Below are positions 35,323-43,770 of a DNA stretch of 64,000 bases, piece by piece. The translations under genes were made by a program, and so were the position numbers. The stretch's first letter is position 1. The number at the start of each line of letters is the position of its first letter. The DNA is from Paenibacillus cremeus (GTDB lineage Bacteria; Bacillota; Bacilli; Paenibacillales; NBRC-103111). The stretch lies in the NCBI RefSeq assembly GCF_007786445.1, contig NZ_VNJI01000003.1, forward strand, positions 179,230 through 243,229, in the 5' to 3' direction. The notes under the pieces were generated by a model, which saw nothing but the letters and a program-made list of their open reading frames with translations, did no database searches and was not told where the DNA came from.

Positions 35323-36276
35323 ATGACACAACAACAAACCGCAGGGATCCACCATATCACCGCATTTGTACAAAGTCCGCAAGGCACAGTAGATTTTTAT
35401 TCAGGAATTCTTGGACTTCGTTTGGTGAAAAAAACAATTAACTTCGATGCGCCGGAAGTGTACCATCTATATTTTGGAAATGAAAGCGGAGGCCCTGGCA
35501 CAATTATAACATTTTTTCCATGGACGAACTCCCGTAGAGGATGCATCGCCGGCGGCCAAGTCGGTATCACAACCTATGCCGTGCCGGTTGGCAGTCTTGG
35601 CTTCTGGGAAGAGCGCCTGAACAAATTTAGCGTTGTATTCGAGAAAACGGAACGCTTCGGCGAAACCTACCTGCAGTTCTCGGACCGGGACGGTTTGCAG
35701 CTGGAGATCGTGGAGCGCGCTGGCGGTGCGCCAAGCCAATGGGCTTTTGGCGGGGTTCCGATCGAACACGCAATCAAAGGCTTCGGCGGTGCAGTGCTCT
35801 ACAGTACAGCACCGGACAAAACGGCTCATCTCATTGAACACGTGATGGGGCTGCAAAAAATCGGGCAAGAAGATGCCTACGCCCGGTTCAGATCTTATGG
35901 TGATATCGGCAACGTGATCGATATTAACGTGACGCCGATGGCGTATGGCGCCGGCGGTGCAGGCACAGTTCACCACATCGCATGGCGGGCAAAAGACGAC
36001 GCTGAGCATGCGCTTTGGAGAAGTCATGTTGAGAGTCAAGGCTACCATCCAACGCCGATCGTAGACCGTCAATACTTCAATGCGATCTATTTCCGCGAAG
36101 AAGGTGGTATCCTATTCGAGATCGCGACAGATCCTCCAGGTTTCGCTCGCGACGAAGCGCCGGAAGTACTGGGTGAAAAAATCATGCTGCCAGCATGGTT
36201 TGAAGAACACCGTGAACAAATTGAACGCAATCTGACTCCGATTGCTGTGCGAGTATTGAAGGAGGATGCACAATGA
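35323..36276 (+). CDS. mhqO: Ring-cleaving dioxygenase, MhqO/MhqA type
   Basis: A 317-residue protein with two tandem VOC domains. The first starts GIHHITAFVQSPQGTVDFYS and ends in LQLEIVE; the second has TVHHIAWRAKDDAEH and IYFREEGGILFEIATDPPGF. His residues in the two HH motifs and the Glu in FEIATD form the metal site. The Bacillus homologues are extradiol-type dioxygenases acting on hydroquinone-like compounds. AAAGGAG precedes the ATG, and the stop overlaps the next gene as ATGA, so translation is coupled. Confidence 0.9.
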   Translation: MTQQQTAGIHHITAFVQSPQGTVDFYSGILGLRLVKKTINFDAPEVYHLYFGNESGGPGTIITFFPWTNSRRGCIAGGQVGITTYAVPVGSLGFWEERLNKFSVVFEKTERFGETYLQFSDRDGLQLEIVERAGGAPSQWAFGGVPIEHAIKGFGGAVLYSTAPDKTAHLIEHVMGLQKIGQEDAYARFRSYGDIGNVIDINVTPMAYGAGGAGTVHHIAWRAKDDAEHALWRSHVESQGYHPTPIVDRQYFNAIYFREEGGILFEIATDPPGFARDEAPEVLGEKIMLPAWFEEHREQIERNLTPIAVRVLKEDAQ

Positions 36277-36881
36277 GACATATTTTTCAACAAGGATCGG
36301 ACCCTGCAGCACCAGTTCTAGTACTATTTCATGGCACAGGTGGGACGGAGATGGATCTCCTCCCGCTTGCCCAAGCGATCTCTCCTGCATCCTCGGTGCT
36401 CAGCATAAGAGGGAATGTGCTGGAGAACGGTATGCCGCGATTTTTTCGCAGGCTGGCAGAGGGGATCTTCGATGAGGAGGACCTCATCTTCCGTACGACC
36501 GAGCTCTACAATTTTCTCGACCAAGCTGCGGTCGAGAATGGGTTTGACCGTCGCAATCTAGTGGCGGTTGGTTACTCCAACGGTGCGAATATCGCCGGCA
36601 GCTTATTGTTCCATTACCCAGATGCGCTGCGTGGGGCGATTTTGCTCCATCCGATGGTTCCGCGGCGCGGCATTGCGCTGCCGGATCTGACGGATGTGCC
36701 GGTCTTTATCGGCGCTGGGCGTAACGATCCGATCTGCTCACCGGAGGAAACCGTCGAGCTGGAGGAATTGCTCAGCACGGCAGGTGCAAATGTCCACGTC
36801 CACTGGGAGGCTGGCGGCCATCAACTGACGCGTTCGGAAGTTATTGCTGCTGCCGAATGGATGAAAGACAGTTTGCAGTAA
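36273..36881 (+). CDS. mhqD: Alpha/beta hydrolase, MhqD-type carboxylesterase
   Basis: A 202-residue alpha/beta hydrolase of the phospholipase/carboxylesterase group. The oxyanion region is VLFHGTGGTEMDL, the nucleophile elbow VGYSNGANIA, the acid lies in GAGRNDPICSPEE and the catalytic His in WEAGGHQLT. It overlaps the dioxygenase gene by four bases (ATGA). In Bacillus, MhqD takes part in the quinone/electrophile response, presumably cleaving esters or ring-fission products. The catalytic triad is complete. Confidence 0.9.
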   Translation: MRHIFQQGSDPAAPVLVLFHGTGGTEMDLLPLAQAISPASSVLSIRGNVLENGMPRFFRRLAEGIFDEEDLIFRTTELYNFLDQAAVENGFDRRNLVAVGYSNGANIAGSLLFHYPDALRGAILLHPMVPRRGIALPDLTDVPVFIGAGRNDPICSPEETVELEELLSTAGANVHVHWEAGGHQLTRSEVIAAAEWMKDSLQ

Positions 36882-36913
36882 GGTACAAGACTTTGAAAGG
36901 AGGATGATGTGTT

Positions 36914-37531
36914 ATGTCGATGATCGCGATAGATCCGTCTTCGCAAAGCGAGCGTGACAATTATAAGCTGCTGACCGGCAGCATTATTCCAAGGCCGATT
37001 GCATTCGTGACGACGTTATCGGCAACTGGAGTGCTGAATGCGGCTCCGTATAGCTACTTCACCATTGTCACCGCGGATCCGCCCATGGTCGCGGTGTCGG
37101 TTCAGCGTAAACAAGGTGTCCGCAAGGACACCTCGTTCAACGCGGTCACGACAGGGGAGTTCGTCGTGCACATCTCCGATGAGTCCTACATCAGAGCTAT
37201 CAATACCGCCGCCGCGCCGCTCCCTCCAGAGGAGAGCGAGGTGGCGCTAGCTGGGTTGACATCAGTACCCAGCCGCGTCGTCGCCGTTCCCGGGATCGCT
37301 GAAGCGTCCATCCGCATGGAATGCCTGCTGGAACAAGCGATCCCACTGGGTGGCACCACGGATGCGCCGGCGGCCGATCTGTTAATCGGCCGAGTCGTGC
37401 AGTTCCACATCGCGGAGGGGATCATCGATTCCCGAAAGCATATCGATGCTGCCAAGCTAAAGCCGGTGAGCCGACTCGCCGGCAATGACTACGCGATGAT
37501 CGGCGAGACGTTCGTCCTTGAGCGACCGTGA
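36914..37531 (+). CDS. Flavin reductase family protein (DIM6/NTAB type)
   Basis: A 205-residue flavin reductase-like FMN-binding protein. KLLTGSIIPRPIAFVTTLSA at residues 19-38 and AAPYSYFTIVTADPPMVAVS at 44-63 are the family signature for split-barrel FMN binding. AAAGGAGG precedes the ATG at 36914. It is 32 bases behind mhqD, so probably in the same operon, where it may supply reduced flavin or reduce quinones. It differs from B. subtilis, whose MhqR regulon uses azoreductases and nitroreductases for this job. Confidence 0.88.
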   Translation: MSMIAIDPSSQSERDNYKLLTGSIIPRPIAFVTTLSATGVLNAAPYSYFTIVTADPPMVAVSVQRKQGVRKDTSFNAVTTGEFVVHISDESYIRAINTAAAPLPPEESEVALAGLTSVPSRVVAVPGIAEASIRMECLLEQAIPLGGTTDAPAADLLIGRVVQFHIAEGIIDSRKHIDAAKLKPVSRLAGNDYAMIGETFVLERP

Positions 37532-37541
37532 CCGCGAAAAT

Positions 37542-37634
37542 GGGATTGTTGACAAAGTCTTTTTCAAAATAAAGCGCTGGTGATTCACTACAATATATAG
37601 TGGATCACCAGCTTTTTTAGTTCCAGATGGTGTG
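37542..37634. mobile_element. MITE-like element, diverged copy with one terminal repeat
   Basis: GGGATTGTTGACAAAGTC at the left end matches the terminal repeat of the element at 55776-55904. The central block, including TTCACTACAATATATAGTGG and TTCCAGATG, is nearly identical in both. The right terminal repeat (CTTTGTCAACAGTCCC in the other copy) is absent, so this copy is truncated. Its internal hairpin (37576-37613) GCTGGTGATTCACTA / TAGTGGATCACCAGC followed by TTTTTT is a strong terminator for the mhqO-mhqD-flavin reductase operon. Confidence 0.7.
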
Positions 37635-37791
37635 ACTAGAACTTTATCTCACTTCCGACAGGTATGTAAAAAGTAGTGCTATTGCAAATAATATGGTATA
37701 GTAAATTCGGAAACTGTAATAAATTATATTGCAGATTGAGTGGCGAGGCTTTATGATAGCAGAATTTATTCATAATGGAGGTAATGCTTAA

Positions 37792-38919
37792 ATGAATAGT
37801 CAAAAAACCCAGTCTGCCTCCAAGCTAGGACCTTTATTCGAGTCCTTCAAGCTTGGTACGTTGAAGCTAAAGAACCGCGTCGTCATGGCTCCAATGACAA
37901 GAGCCTTCTCTCCCGGAGGAGTGCCGGGTCCTGATGTGGCTGCTTATTACCGTCGCCGTGCCGAGAACGGTGTAGGGCTTATTATTACGGAGGGCACCCT
38001 GATCAACGATCCGGCTGCCACCAATAATCCGAATATTCCGAATTTCCATGGGGAGGAAGCGCTGAAGGGGTGGGCTCGCGTAGTCTCGGAAGTACATGCA
38101 GCCGGCGGGCTGATTATGCCGCAGTTGTGGCATATCGGAACCGACCGTAAGGTTGGAGTGGTTCCGAACCCGGAGGAGCTGCCGATCGGACCTTCAGGCT
38201 TGGATCTTGCGACCGGGGAAAAAGTCAATGAGCCAATGAGCCAGGAAAGGATCGATTCCGTCATTGCCGCGTACGCACAAGCGGCGACGGATGCCAAACG
38301 GATCGGTTTTGACGGAATTGAGCTTCATGGCGCTCACGGCTATTTGATCGATCAGTTTTTTTGGGAGAAAACGAACCAGCGCACCGACAGCTATGGCGGA
38401 GATCTTGTGAAAAGAACCCGTTTTGCGGCTGAAATTATTGCCGCTTGCCGTCGCGCCGTGGGACCCGATTTCCCAATCCTACTGCGGATATCGCAATGGA
38501 AATCAAGTGATTACGAGGCGAAATTGGCAGCCAATCCGGATGAGCTGGCCCAATTTCTTGCTCCGCTTGTAGAAGCGGGAGTTGACGTATTTCACTGCTC
38601 GACCCGCCGCTTCTGGGTACCGGAGTTCACCGGTTCCGATCTGAATTTCGCAGGCTGGGTAAAAAAATTAACAGGCAAACCGACAATCACTGTGGGCTCT
38701 GTAGGTCTGGATAATGAGTTTATATCTTCGTTTAGAGGGGAGAGCGCAGGTACGGCGAACGTGGATACCTTGACCGAGAAACTTAACAATCAAGAGTTTG
38801 ATCTGGTTGCAGTCGGCCGAGCGCTGCTGGTTGATCCGGCATGGGCGGCTAAGGTCCGGGAGGGCCGGCTGGACGAGCTGAAGCCTTTTACCCCGGAAGC
38901 GCTGCGTACGCTTTCTTGA
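37792..38919 (+). CDS. NADH:flavin oxidoreductase, old yellow enzyme family
   Basis: A 375-residue (beta/alpha)8 FMN enzyme. MAPMTRAFSPGGVPG is the N-terminal FMN loop. GIELHGAHGYLIDQFFWEKT, NQRTDSYGG and LVKRTRFAAEII are the hallmark OYE motifs. VAVGRALLVDPAWAAK near the C-terminus binds the FMN phosphate. These enzymes reduce enones, quinones or nitro compounds with NAD(P)H. GGAGGTAATGCTTAA precedes the ATG. It sits directly after the mhq operon and its MITE terminator, so it is separately transcribed but functionally related to electrophile detoxification (inference). Confidence 0.92.
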   Translation: MNSQKTQSASKLGPLFESFKLGTLKLKNRVVMAPMTRAFSPGGVPGPDVAAYYRRRAENGVGLIITEGTLINDPAATNNPNIPNFHGEEALKGWARVVSEVHAAGGLIMPQLWHIGTDRKVGVVPNPEELPIGPSGLDLATGEKVNEPMSQERIDSVIAAYAQAATDAKRIGFDGIELHGAHGYLIDQFFWEKTNQRTDSYGGDLVKRTRFAAEIIAACRRAVGPDFPILLRISQWKSSDYEAKLAANPDELAQFLAPLVEAGVDVFHCSTRRFWVPEFTGSDLNFAGWVKKLTGKPTITVGSVGLDNEFISSFRGESAGTANVDTLTEKLNNQEFDLVAVGRALLVDPAWAAKVREGRLDELKPFTPEALRTLS

Positions 38920-38950
38920 TTCTGCTGTGATTCTACCTTCTTGATTAAAT

Positions 38951-38993
38951 ATCGGGCACTCCGAGTTAGTGGGAGAGCCCGATTTTTTTTTTG
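38951..38993 (+). terminator. Intrinsic terminator after the old yellow enzyme gene
   Basis: ATCGGGC pairs with GCCCGAT around a 19-base loop, followed by about ten T residues. The remaining 230 bases to the next gene are AT-rich and hold no other recognisable element. Confidence 0.85.
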
Positions 38994-39222
38994 TAATATC
39001 AGAATTTATTAGTTTTCAACGATCAGATATTAATAGCTTTATGATGGATTGGTTTTCTACTTTGTTCGACCTTTGGTTGAAACAAAGTACATCCCTCATG
39101 AAGTAATATTGCATGTTCAGGCCTTAGTTCGCTTCGTATAATGTAAAAGAATGATCAATCTTGCACGAGTTAGTTCATTTCTTGCTTATACACTTATAAA
39201 TTGAACAGAAAGAAGGTCTAGT

Positions 39223-40632
39223 ATGGAACATAATTCAACAAGACAAATCATTAATACGCAGGTGCTGGTGCTTGGCGGAGGCGCCGGGGGCGTAGGTGCA
39301 GCCCTTGCGGCCGCACGGGAAGGCGCAGAGACCATCCTGGTCGATCGTCAAGGCTTTTTAGGCGGGAATATGACCATCGGCTTGCCCTTACTCGCATTCT
39401 TGGACGCCCAAGGGCGTCAGGTTACCAGAGGTCTGCCTCAGGAGCTGGTGGATCGCTTGATTGAATTAGGAGGGTCATTCGGTCATAGAGAATGCCCGCT
39501 GCATAATTCAACGACGGTCATTGACCCCAATTTAATGAAAATCGTAGTGTTCGAGAAAATAAAGCAATACGGGGTACGCCCATTATTACACTGTGAAATC
39601 ATTGGCACCACGGTTGTGAACGGAGAGCTGAAATCCGTCATTCTCAAGGGCAAGGGAAAAGAAATTGAAATCTTCGCCGACGTCTTCATTGATGCGACGG
39701 GCGACGGGGATGTGGCCTACATGGCCGGTGCGGAATTTGAGAAGGGGCAATATGCCAATGGAGAGACGCAGCCGCCAACGTTGATGTTTACGGTCGGAGG
39801 CTTCAATCTGGAGAAGTTCATGGATCATCTGGAAGCGCATCCGCAGGAATTGAAGCATGGATCCTCGATGAAGATTCGACCGGGGTATACGGCTGAATTT
39901 TTGCGTGCGAGTGAGAATCATGTGTTCGTCGGCTTGAAGAATACGATCTCCAAGCTCCGGCAGGAAGGCAAGTGCCCGATTGACCGCGATACGATCATTT
40001 ATATTAATTTGCCAAGAGAAGGGTATATTGCTTTAAATTGTATTCGTATCTTGAATTTCGACGGCACGAAGATTGAAGAGCTGAGCCGAGGCGAGATTGA
40101 GTCGAACCTTCAAATTCTCCCTCTAATTAATATGCTCAAAGAGCATATCCCGGGCTTTGAGAATATTTACTTATCCTCCATTGCACCGTTCTTGGGTATT
40201 CGTGAGACACGCCGGATTAAAGGCTTACAGATGATCAGAGAAGATGCGGCAGTGAACGGGGTCATTCCTGAGGACACGATCGCGCTCGGTTCTTATATCA
40301 TTGATATCCATAGCGGTACGGGCGACTCCACGCTGATTAAGTCACTTGCCGGGCCTTATGGCATCACCTACGGAGCTACGATTTCTAAAGATGTGAAGGG
40401 GCTTATGCTAAGCGGACGCTGCATCAGTGTGGACCCGGTTGTGTTCGGTTCCTCGCGAGTGATGCCGACATGTATGTCGGTTGGAGAGGGCGTGGGCATT
40501 GGGGCAGCCATAGCCGCTCAACAGCATATTGCGCCTGAAGAGGTTGACGTACAGCTGATTAGACAAAAATTGCGTCATTATGGAGCCATCATCTCCATGG
40601 AGGACGTTGTTCCTACGGTAGCGAAAAGTTAG
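39223..40632 (+). CDS. FAD-dependent oxidoreductase (FAD_oxidored / PF12831 type)
   Basis: A 469-residue flavoprotein. VLVLGGGAGGVGAALAAARE at 14-33 and LVDRQGFLGGNMTIG form the dinucleotide fold. IDATGDGDVAYMAGAEFEKG is the family's conserved mid-region. GRCISVDPVVFGSSRVMPTC near the C-terminus contacts FAD. Such proteins often accompany sugar-utilisation genes and are thought to oxidise sugar derivatives, but activity is mostly unproven. It is followed after 49 bases by the MBL-fold gene. GAAAGAAGG precedes the ATG. Confidence 0.88.
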   Translation: MEHNSTRQIINTQVLVLGGGAGGVGAALAAAREGAETILVDRQGFLGGNMTIGLPLLAFLDAQGRQVTRGLPQELVDRLIELGGSFGHRECPLHNSTTVIDPNLMKIVVFEKIKQYGVRPLLHCEIIGTTVVNGELKSVILKGKGKEIEIFADVFIDATGDGDVAYMAGAEFEKGQYANGETQPPTLMFTVGGFNLEKFMDHLEAHPQELKHGSSMKIRPGYTAEFLRASENHVFVGLKNTISKLRQEGKCPIDRDTIIYINLPREGYIALNCIRILNFDGTKIEELSRGEIESNLQILPLINMLKEHIPGFENIYLSSIAPFLGIRETRRIKGLQMIREDAAVNGVIPEDTIALGSYIIDIHSGTGDSTLIKSLAGPYGITYGATISKDVKGLMLSGRCISVDPVVFGSSRVMPTCMSVGEGVGIGAAIAAQQHIAPEEVDVQLIRQKLRHYGAIISMEDVVPTVAKS

Positions 40633-40681
40633 AAGGTTCCATTCTTACTCAAGGCATCAGGACAATAAGGAGGAGATCGTT

Positions 40682-42094
40682 TTGCAGGGAGGGCAATTGA
40701 CATTCTTTGGAGGCGTAGGCAAATCCGGGGGCGTACAGGTCTTCTACGGCAAAGAAGGGCAGGCGGTTTTATTCGACTTCGGTGTCGAGCACAGCAGCCT
40801 GCTGTTCCCTAAGCAGCTGACGCTGTACGAGCCGGTGGGCGCTACGCCTGGGCGTGAGCTGCGCCAGTTTCTGCTCGGCGGCATGACCGCTCCGCTGCTC
40901 GAGCTGTATGATCCAGAGCACATCCAGGGACTGAATGTAGCCAAGGTACGGCAGGTCTGGGGTGAACGGGAATTTCCGCAATACGAGCGTATTAGTCTGT
41001 TTATCGGACATATGCATACCGATCATATGGCTGTACTTCCGTATGCTCACCCGGACTTGCCTGTGTATATGAGCTTCGACTCCCATTCGTTATTCCGGGG
41101 AATGGTAGCGGGTGGACATTGCCCCGATACTAAGGCTCGAATTAACGCCTGCGATGATTTGAGCGTCATCCATTTCGGAGCATTCACGATGCAGATTGTG
41201 GAGATGGATCACAATGCGACTGGTGTCGCGGGCATTATTATTGACGACGGCGTGCATAGAATCGCCTATACAGGGGATTGGCGCCGCCAAGGGAAGCATC
41301 CGGAACGGATCGACCGGTTTATTCAGCTATGCCACGATAAGAAGATAGACCTGCTGATCACCGAAGGAACTCGCCTGACCGCTGATCCGTCGACGGTTAC
41401 CTACCAGATGACGGAGAATGAGCTGCTCTCCCGTTACTCAGACATTGTTTGCGAAGCAGAGGGATTGGTGTACCTGCAGATGTCCCCTCGGGATCTTGAA
41501 CGAATGGCGAACATGATTGCTATTGCGGTTCAGAAGGGGAAAAAGATCGCCATGGAAGCTTCTCATGCCGCCATCTGGCATGCTGCCAACCGGGAAGGCT
41601 TGCGTATTCTCGAAGGCCATCCTGCACATGCTGCGACTATTCAAGTCGTCGATGCCACAATGACGGCAGGCCTGTCGGTGCCTTATGAACCCATCTCCTT
41701 AGAGGAGCTTGCGGAACGGAAGGGCGAGTACGTCTACTTCTTCAAATTCCCCGATCTTGCGCAGATGATTGAATTGGAGCTGCTGGGTGATATTCAGGGA
41801 CAGTCGCATTACATCCAATCGGATTACAGCGTGAAGCTGGATCATGCCGATGTGGCAAAGTATTTGAATAAATTCGGCATTACGGGTCATACCTTGTGCA
41901 ACGGGGGACACGCACATCCCGAGGCGCTATCTGATATGATTGAAAAGATTGCACCTAAAGCGGTAATTACCTTGCACAGCCGTTTTCCAGAGTCGCAAAA
42001 TACGCGGGGCGTGAAAGCCTATTTTCCGAAAAAGGGCGAAACGGTATCGGTATCTTCTGTTATTCAAGCGGCTGATAGAGAAGAAAACGGATAA
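40682..42094 (+). CDS. MBL-fold metallo-hydrolase
   Basis: A 470-residue metallo-beta-lactamase-fold protein. The zinc motif is FIGHMHTDHMA (HxHxDH), followed by VEMDHNATGVAG, IAYTGDWRRQGKHP with the bridging Asp, and VITLHSRFPESQ near the end. The long insertion between the metal motifs (DLLITEGTRLTAD to QMSPRDLERMAN) recalls beta-CASP/RNase J-like proteins, so a nuclease-like or a lactonase-like role are both possible. The start is TTG 40682 behind AGGAGG. It sits between the FAD oxidoreductase and the histidine phosphatase, probably in one operon. Confidence 0.86.
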   Translation: MQGGQLTFFGGVGKSGGVQVFYGKEGQAVLFDFGVEHSSLLFPKQLTLYEPVGATPGRELRQFLLGGMTAPLLELYDPEHIQGLNVAKVRQVWGEREFPQYERISLFIGHMHTDHMAVLPYAHPDLPVYMSFDSHSLFRGMVAGGHCPDTKARINACDDLSVIHFGAFTMQIVEMDHNATGVAGIIIDDGVHRIAYTGDWRRQGKHPERIDRFIQLCHDKKIDLLITEGTRLTADPSTVTYQMTENELLSRYSDIVCEAEGLVYLQMSPRDLERMANMIAIAVQKGKKIAMEASHAAIWHAANREGLRILEGHPAHAATIQVVDATMTAGLSVPYEPISLEELAERKGEYVYFFKFPDLAQMIELELLGDIQGQSHYIQSDYSVKLDHADVAKYLNKFGITGHTLCNGGHAHPEALSDMIEKIAPKAVITLHSRFPESQNTRGVKAYFPKKGETVSVSSVIQAADREENG

Positions 42095-42121
42095 CAAGGC
42101 AGCAGCTTAGGCAGCAATAAT

Positions 42122-42171
42122 AGTCCGGTGAGCAGCGATTCGTTCTAGCAGCGGTTCGTAGTCACCGGACT
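42122..42171 (+). terminator. Stem-loop between MBL and histidine phosphatase genes
   Basis: AGTCCGGTGA pairs perfectly with TCACCGGACT over a 30-base loop. There is no T-tract, so it may be a processing or attenuation element rather than a full terminator. Confidence 0.45.
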
Positions 42172-42201
42172 CTTAGAGTCTACAAAGGGAGAAGAGATGA
42201 G

Positions 42202-42783
42202 ATGGCTACGATTACGTTCGTCAGACACGGCAATACCGATCACAATGTGGAGAAACGAGCTCAGGGACACACTTCCAATCCGCTGAATGAACGGGGGAGA
42301 GCGCAGGCTGCGCTAGTAGCGAAGCGGCTCGCCGAGGAGCCGTGGGACGTATTTATTTCCAGTGATTTAGTACGGGCGCACGAAACCGCCGAGTTTATTT
42401 CTGCTGCCACGGGGAAGGCCGTTGATTTGTTCGATGAACGACTGCGCGAGAGGGACACAGGCAAGATCGCCAATACGATTGAAGCCGAAAGAATCGAACG
42501 GTGGGGCGAGCATTGGAGAGAGCTGGATTTGGGTATAGAAACGCATGAGTCGATGCGTGCCCGGGGGATCCACTTTATTGAAGAGATTGCGTCGAAGTTC
42601 GCAGGCAAGAAGGTGCTCGTTGTCACGCACGGCTATTTTCTGGGCCAAACCTTGAAGGAGCTAATGCAGGACGAGTCGACGGGCCATGATCTGCGCAATA
42701 CGTCCGTAACGACGGTTGCCCGCCAGGACGGGAAGTGGACCTACCTGCTGTATGACTGCGTCAAGCATCTGCCGGAGCAATAG
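42202..42783 (+). CDS. Histidine phosphatase family protein (phosphoglycerate mutase-like)
   Basis: A 193-residue branch-1 histidine phosphatase. The catalytic motif is TFVRHGNTDHN, with the His forming the phosphoenzyme and Arg on both sides. SDLVRAHETAEFI, LRERDTGK and VVTHGYFLG supply the second Arg, Glu and His. It removes phosphate from a small metabolite, perhaps a sugar phosphate, given the setting. GGGAGAAGAGATGAG lies upstream. It is convergent with the AraC gene, about 20 bases between stops. Confidence 0.9.
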   Translation: MATITFVRHGNTDHNVEKRAQGHTSNPLNERGRAQAALVAKRLAEEPWDVFISSDLVRAHETAEFISAATGKAVDLFDERLRERDTGKIANTIEAERIERWGEHWRELDLGIETHESMRARGIHFIEEIASKFAGKKVLVVTHGYFLGQTLKELMQDESTGHDLRNTSVTTVARQDGKWTYLLYDCVKHLPEQ

Positions 42784-42800
42784 TGAGTTGATCCTCTACC

Positions 42801-43619
42801 TTACACCCGGTTCAGTTCACGGAATTTCGAGGGACTTACGCTCATGAGCTGAGCGAATACCCGGCTAAAGTAGAAGCCGTTCTCGTATCCGCAGTGGGCG
42901 GCGATTTGATCCAGCGTCATGTTGGTCTCGAGCAGCAGTCCTGCCCCTTTGCGGATGCGCAGCGCCTTGACAAAATACGATGGTGTCATCCGGAACGACT
43001 TACGGAAGCGGCGTGTCAACTGTACAGGGCTTAGTCCAAGGGAGCGGGACAGCTCGCTCATTCCGAATGGGGTATAGGCATGCCGGTATAGCCACTCCGC
43101 CGCCTGGTTCATGAGCGAATCCTCCGAATCCGCGAAATTAGACAGCTCCTGCTGCTGCTGCTCTCCTTCCCAATTCTCACATGCGAGCTGCCATAGATCG
43201 TTGAGGATCATTTGCTTCCGATGAAAGCTGCGCGGGTCGGTCGTGAGATGAAGCTTGCGTAAATAGGCATAGTTGGAAGCTAAACGTTTGCCGTCCAGCG
43301 GATGCGAAAGAACAGTAGGAAGCTGCAGCGCGGGCATGAAAGGCTGGCTGCCAGCGATGTTAAAGTAAATAAAATGAAGCTCCAGCGGAGATAGCATCTC
43401 GCGCTTGAACGTGCAGCCCGGCGGACAGAAGATTAAATCCCCGGGGCCGGCTTCCCCGCTCTGCTCACCGATCCAGAAGCGAAATTTGCCCGCTGCTAAG
43501 CCGAACAGCACCCAGACGGGATAAGTGTCCTCGCTTTCTTCGAAAAATTCTTTACGCTGGAAGTAGGTATGAGAAACCATAAGCAGCTGTTGCTCCCAAT
43601 ATGTTGTTAGCGCTTCCAC
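42801..43619 (-). CDS. AraC-family regulator with cupin-type N-terminus
   Basis: A 272-residue protein. Residues 20-90 form an AraC-type sugar-sensing cupin (GEAGPGDLIFCPPGCTF). The C-terminal 100 residues carry two helix-turn-helix motifs, FGMSELSRSLGLSPVQLTRR and LDQIAAHCGYENGFYFSRVF, then the SPSKFREL ending. A QQQQ stretch separates the domains. It is divergent from the solute-binding lipoprotein gene at 43771, the usual arrangement for an activator of a sugar uptake system. A near-cre sequence (TGTTAGCGCTTCCA, one mismatch) overlaps its first codons at 43605-43618. Confidence 0.9.
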   Translation of the reverse strand: MEALTTYWEQQLLMVSHTYFQRKEFFEESEDTYPVWVLFGLAAGKFRFWIGEQSGEAGPGDLIFCPPGCTFKREMLSPLELHFIYFNIAGSQPFMPALQLPTVLSHPLDGKRLASNYAYLRKLHLTTDPRSFHRKQMILNDLWQLACENWEGEQQQQELSNFADSEDSLMNQAAEWLYRHAYTPFGMSELSRSLGLSPVQLTRRFRKSFRMTPSYFVKALRIRKGAGLLLETNMTLDQIAAHCGYENGFYFSRVFAQLMSVSPSKFRELNRV

Positions 43620-43770
43620 ATATACCCCACCCGTCTCTTTTGATGAAATAAAGTATATTGTACATGAATAAATGCTGTATGTTCAATAACTATTTTTGTA
43701 TGTACGATGAAATCAATTACGGTTGCAATCGTAAAAAACTAATTTTATAGAAGAGAAGGGTGGGTTCTCA

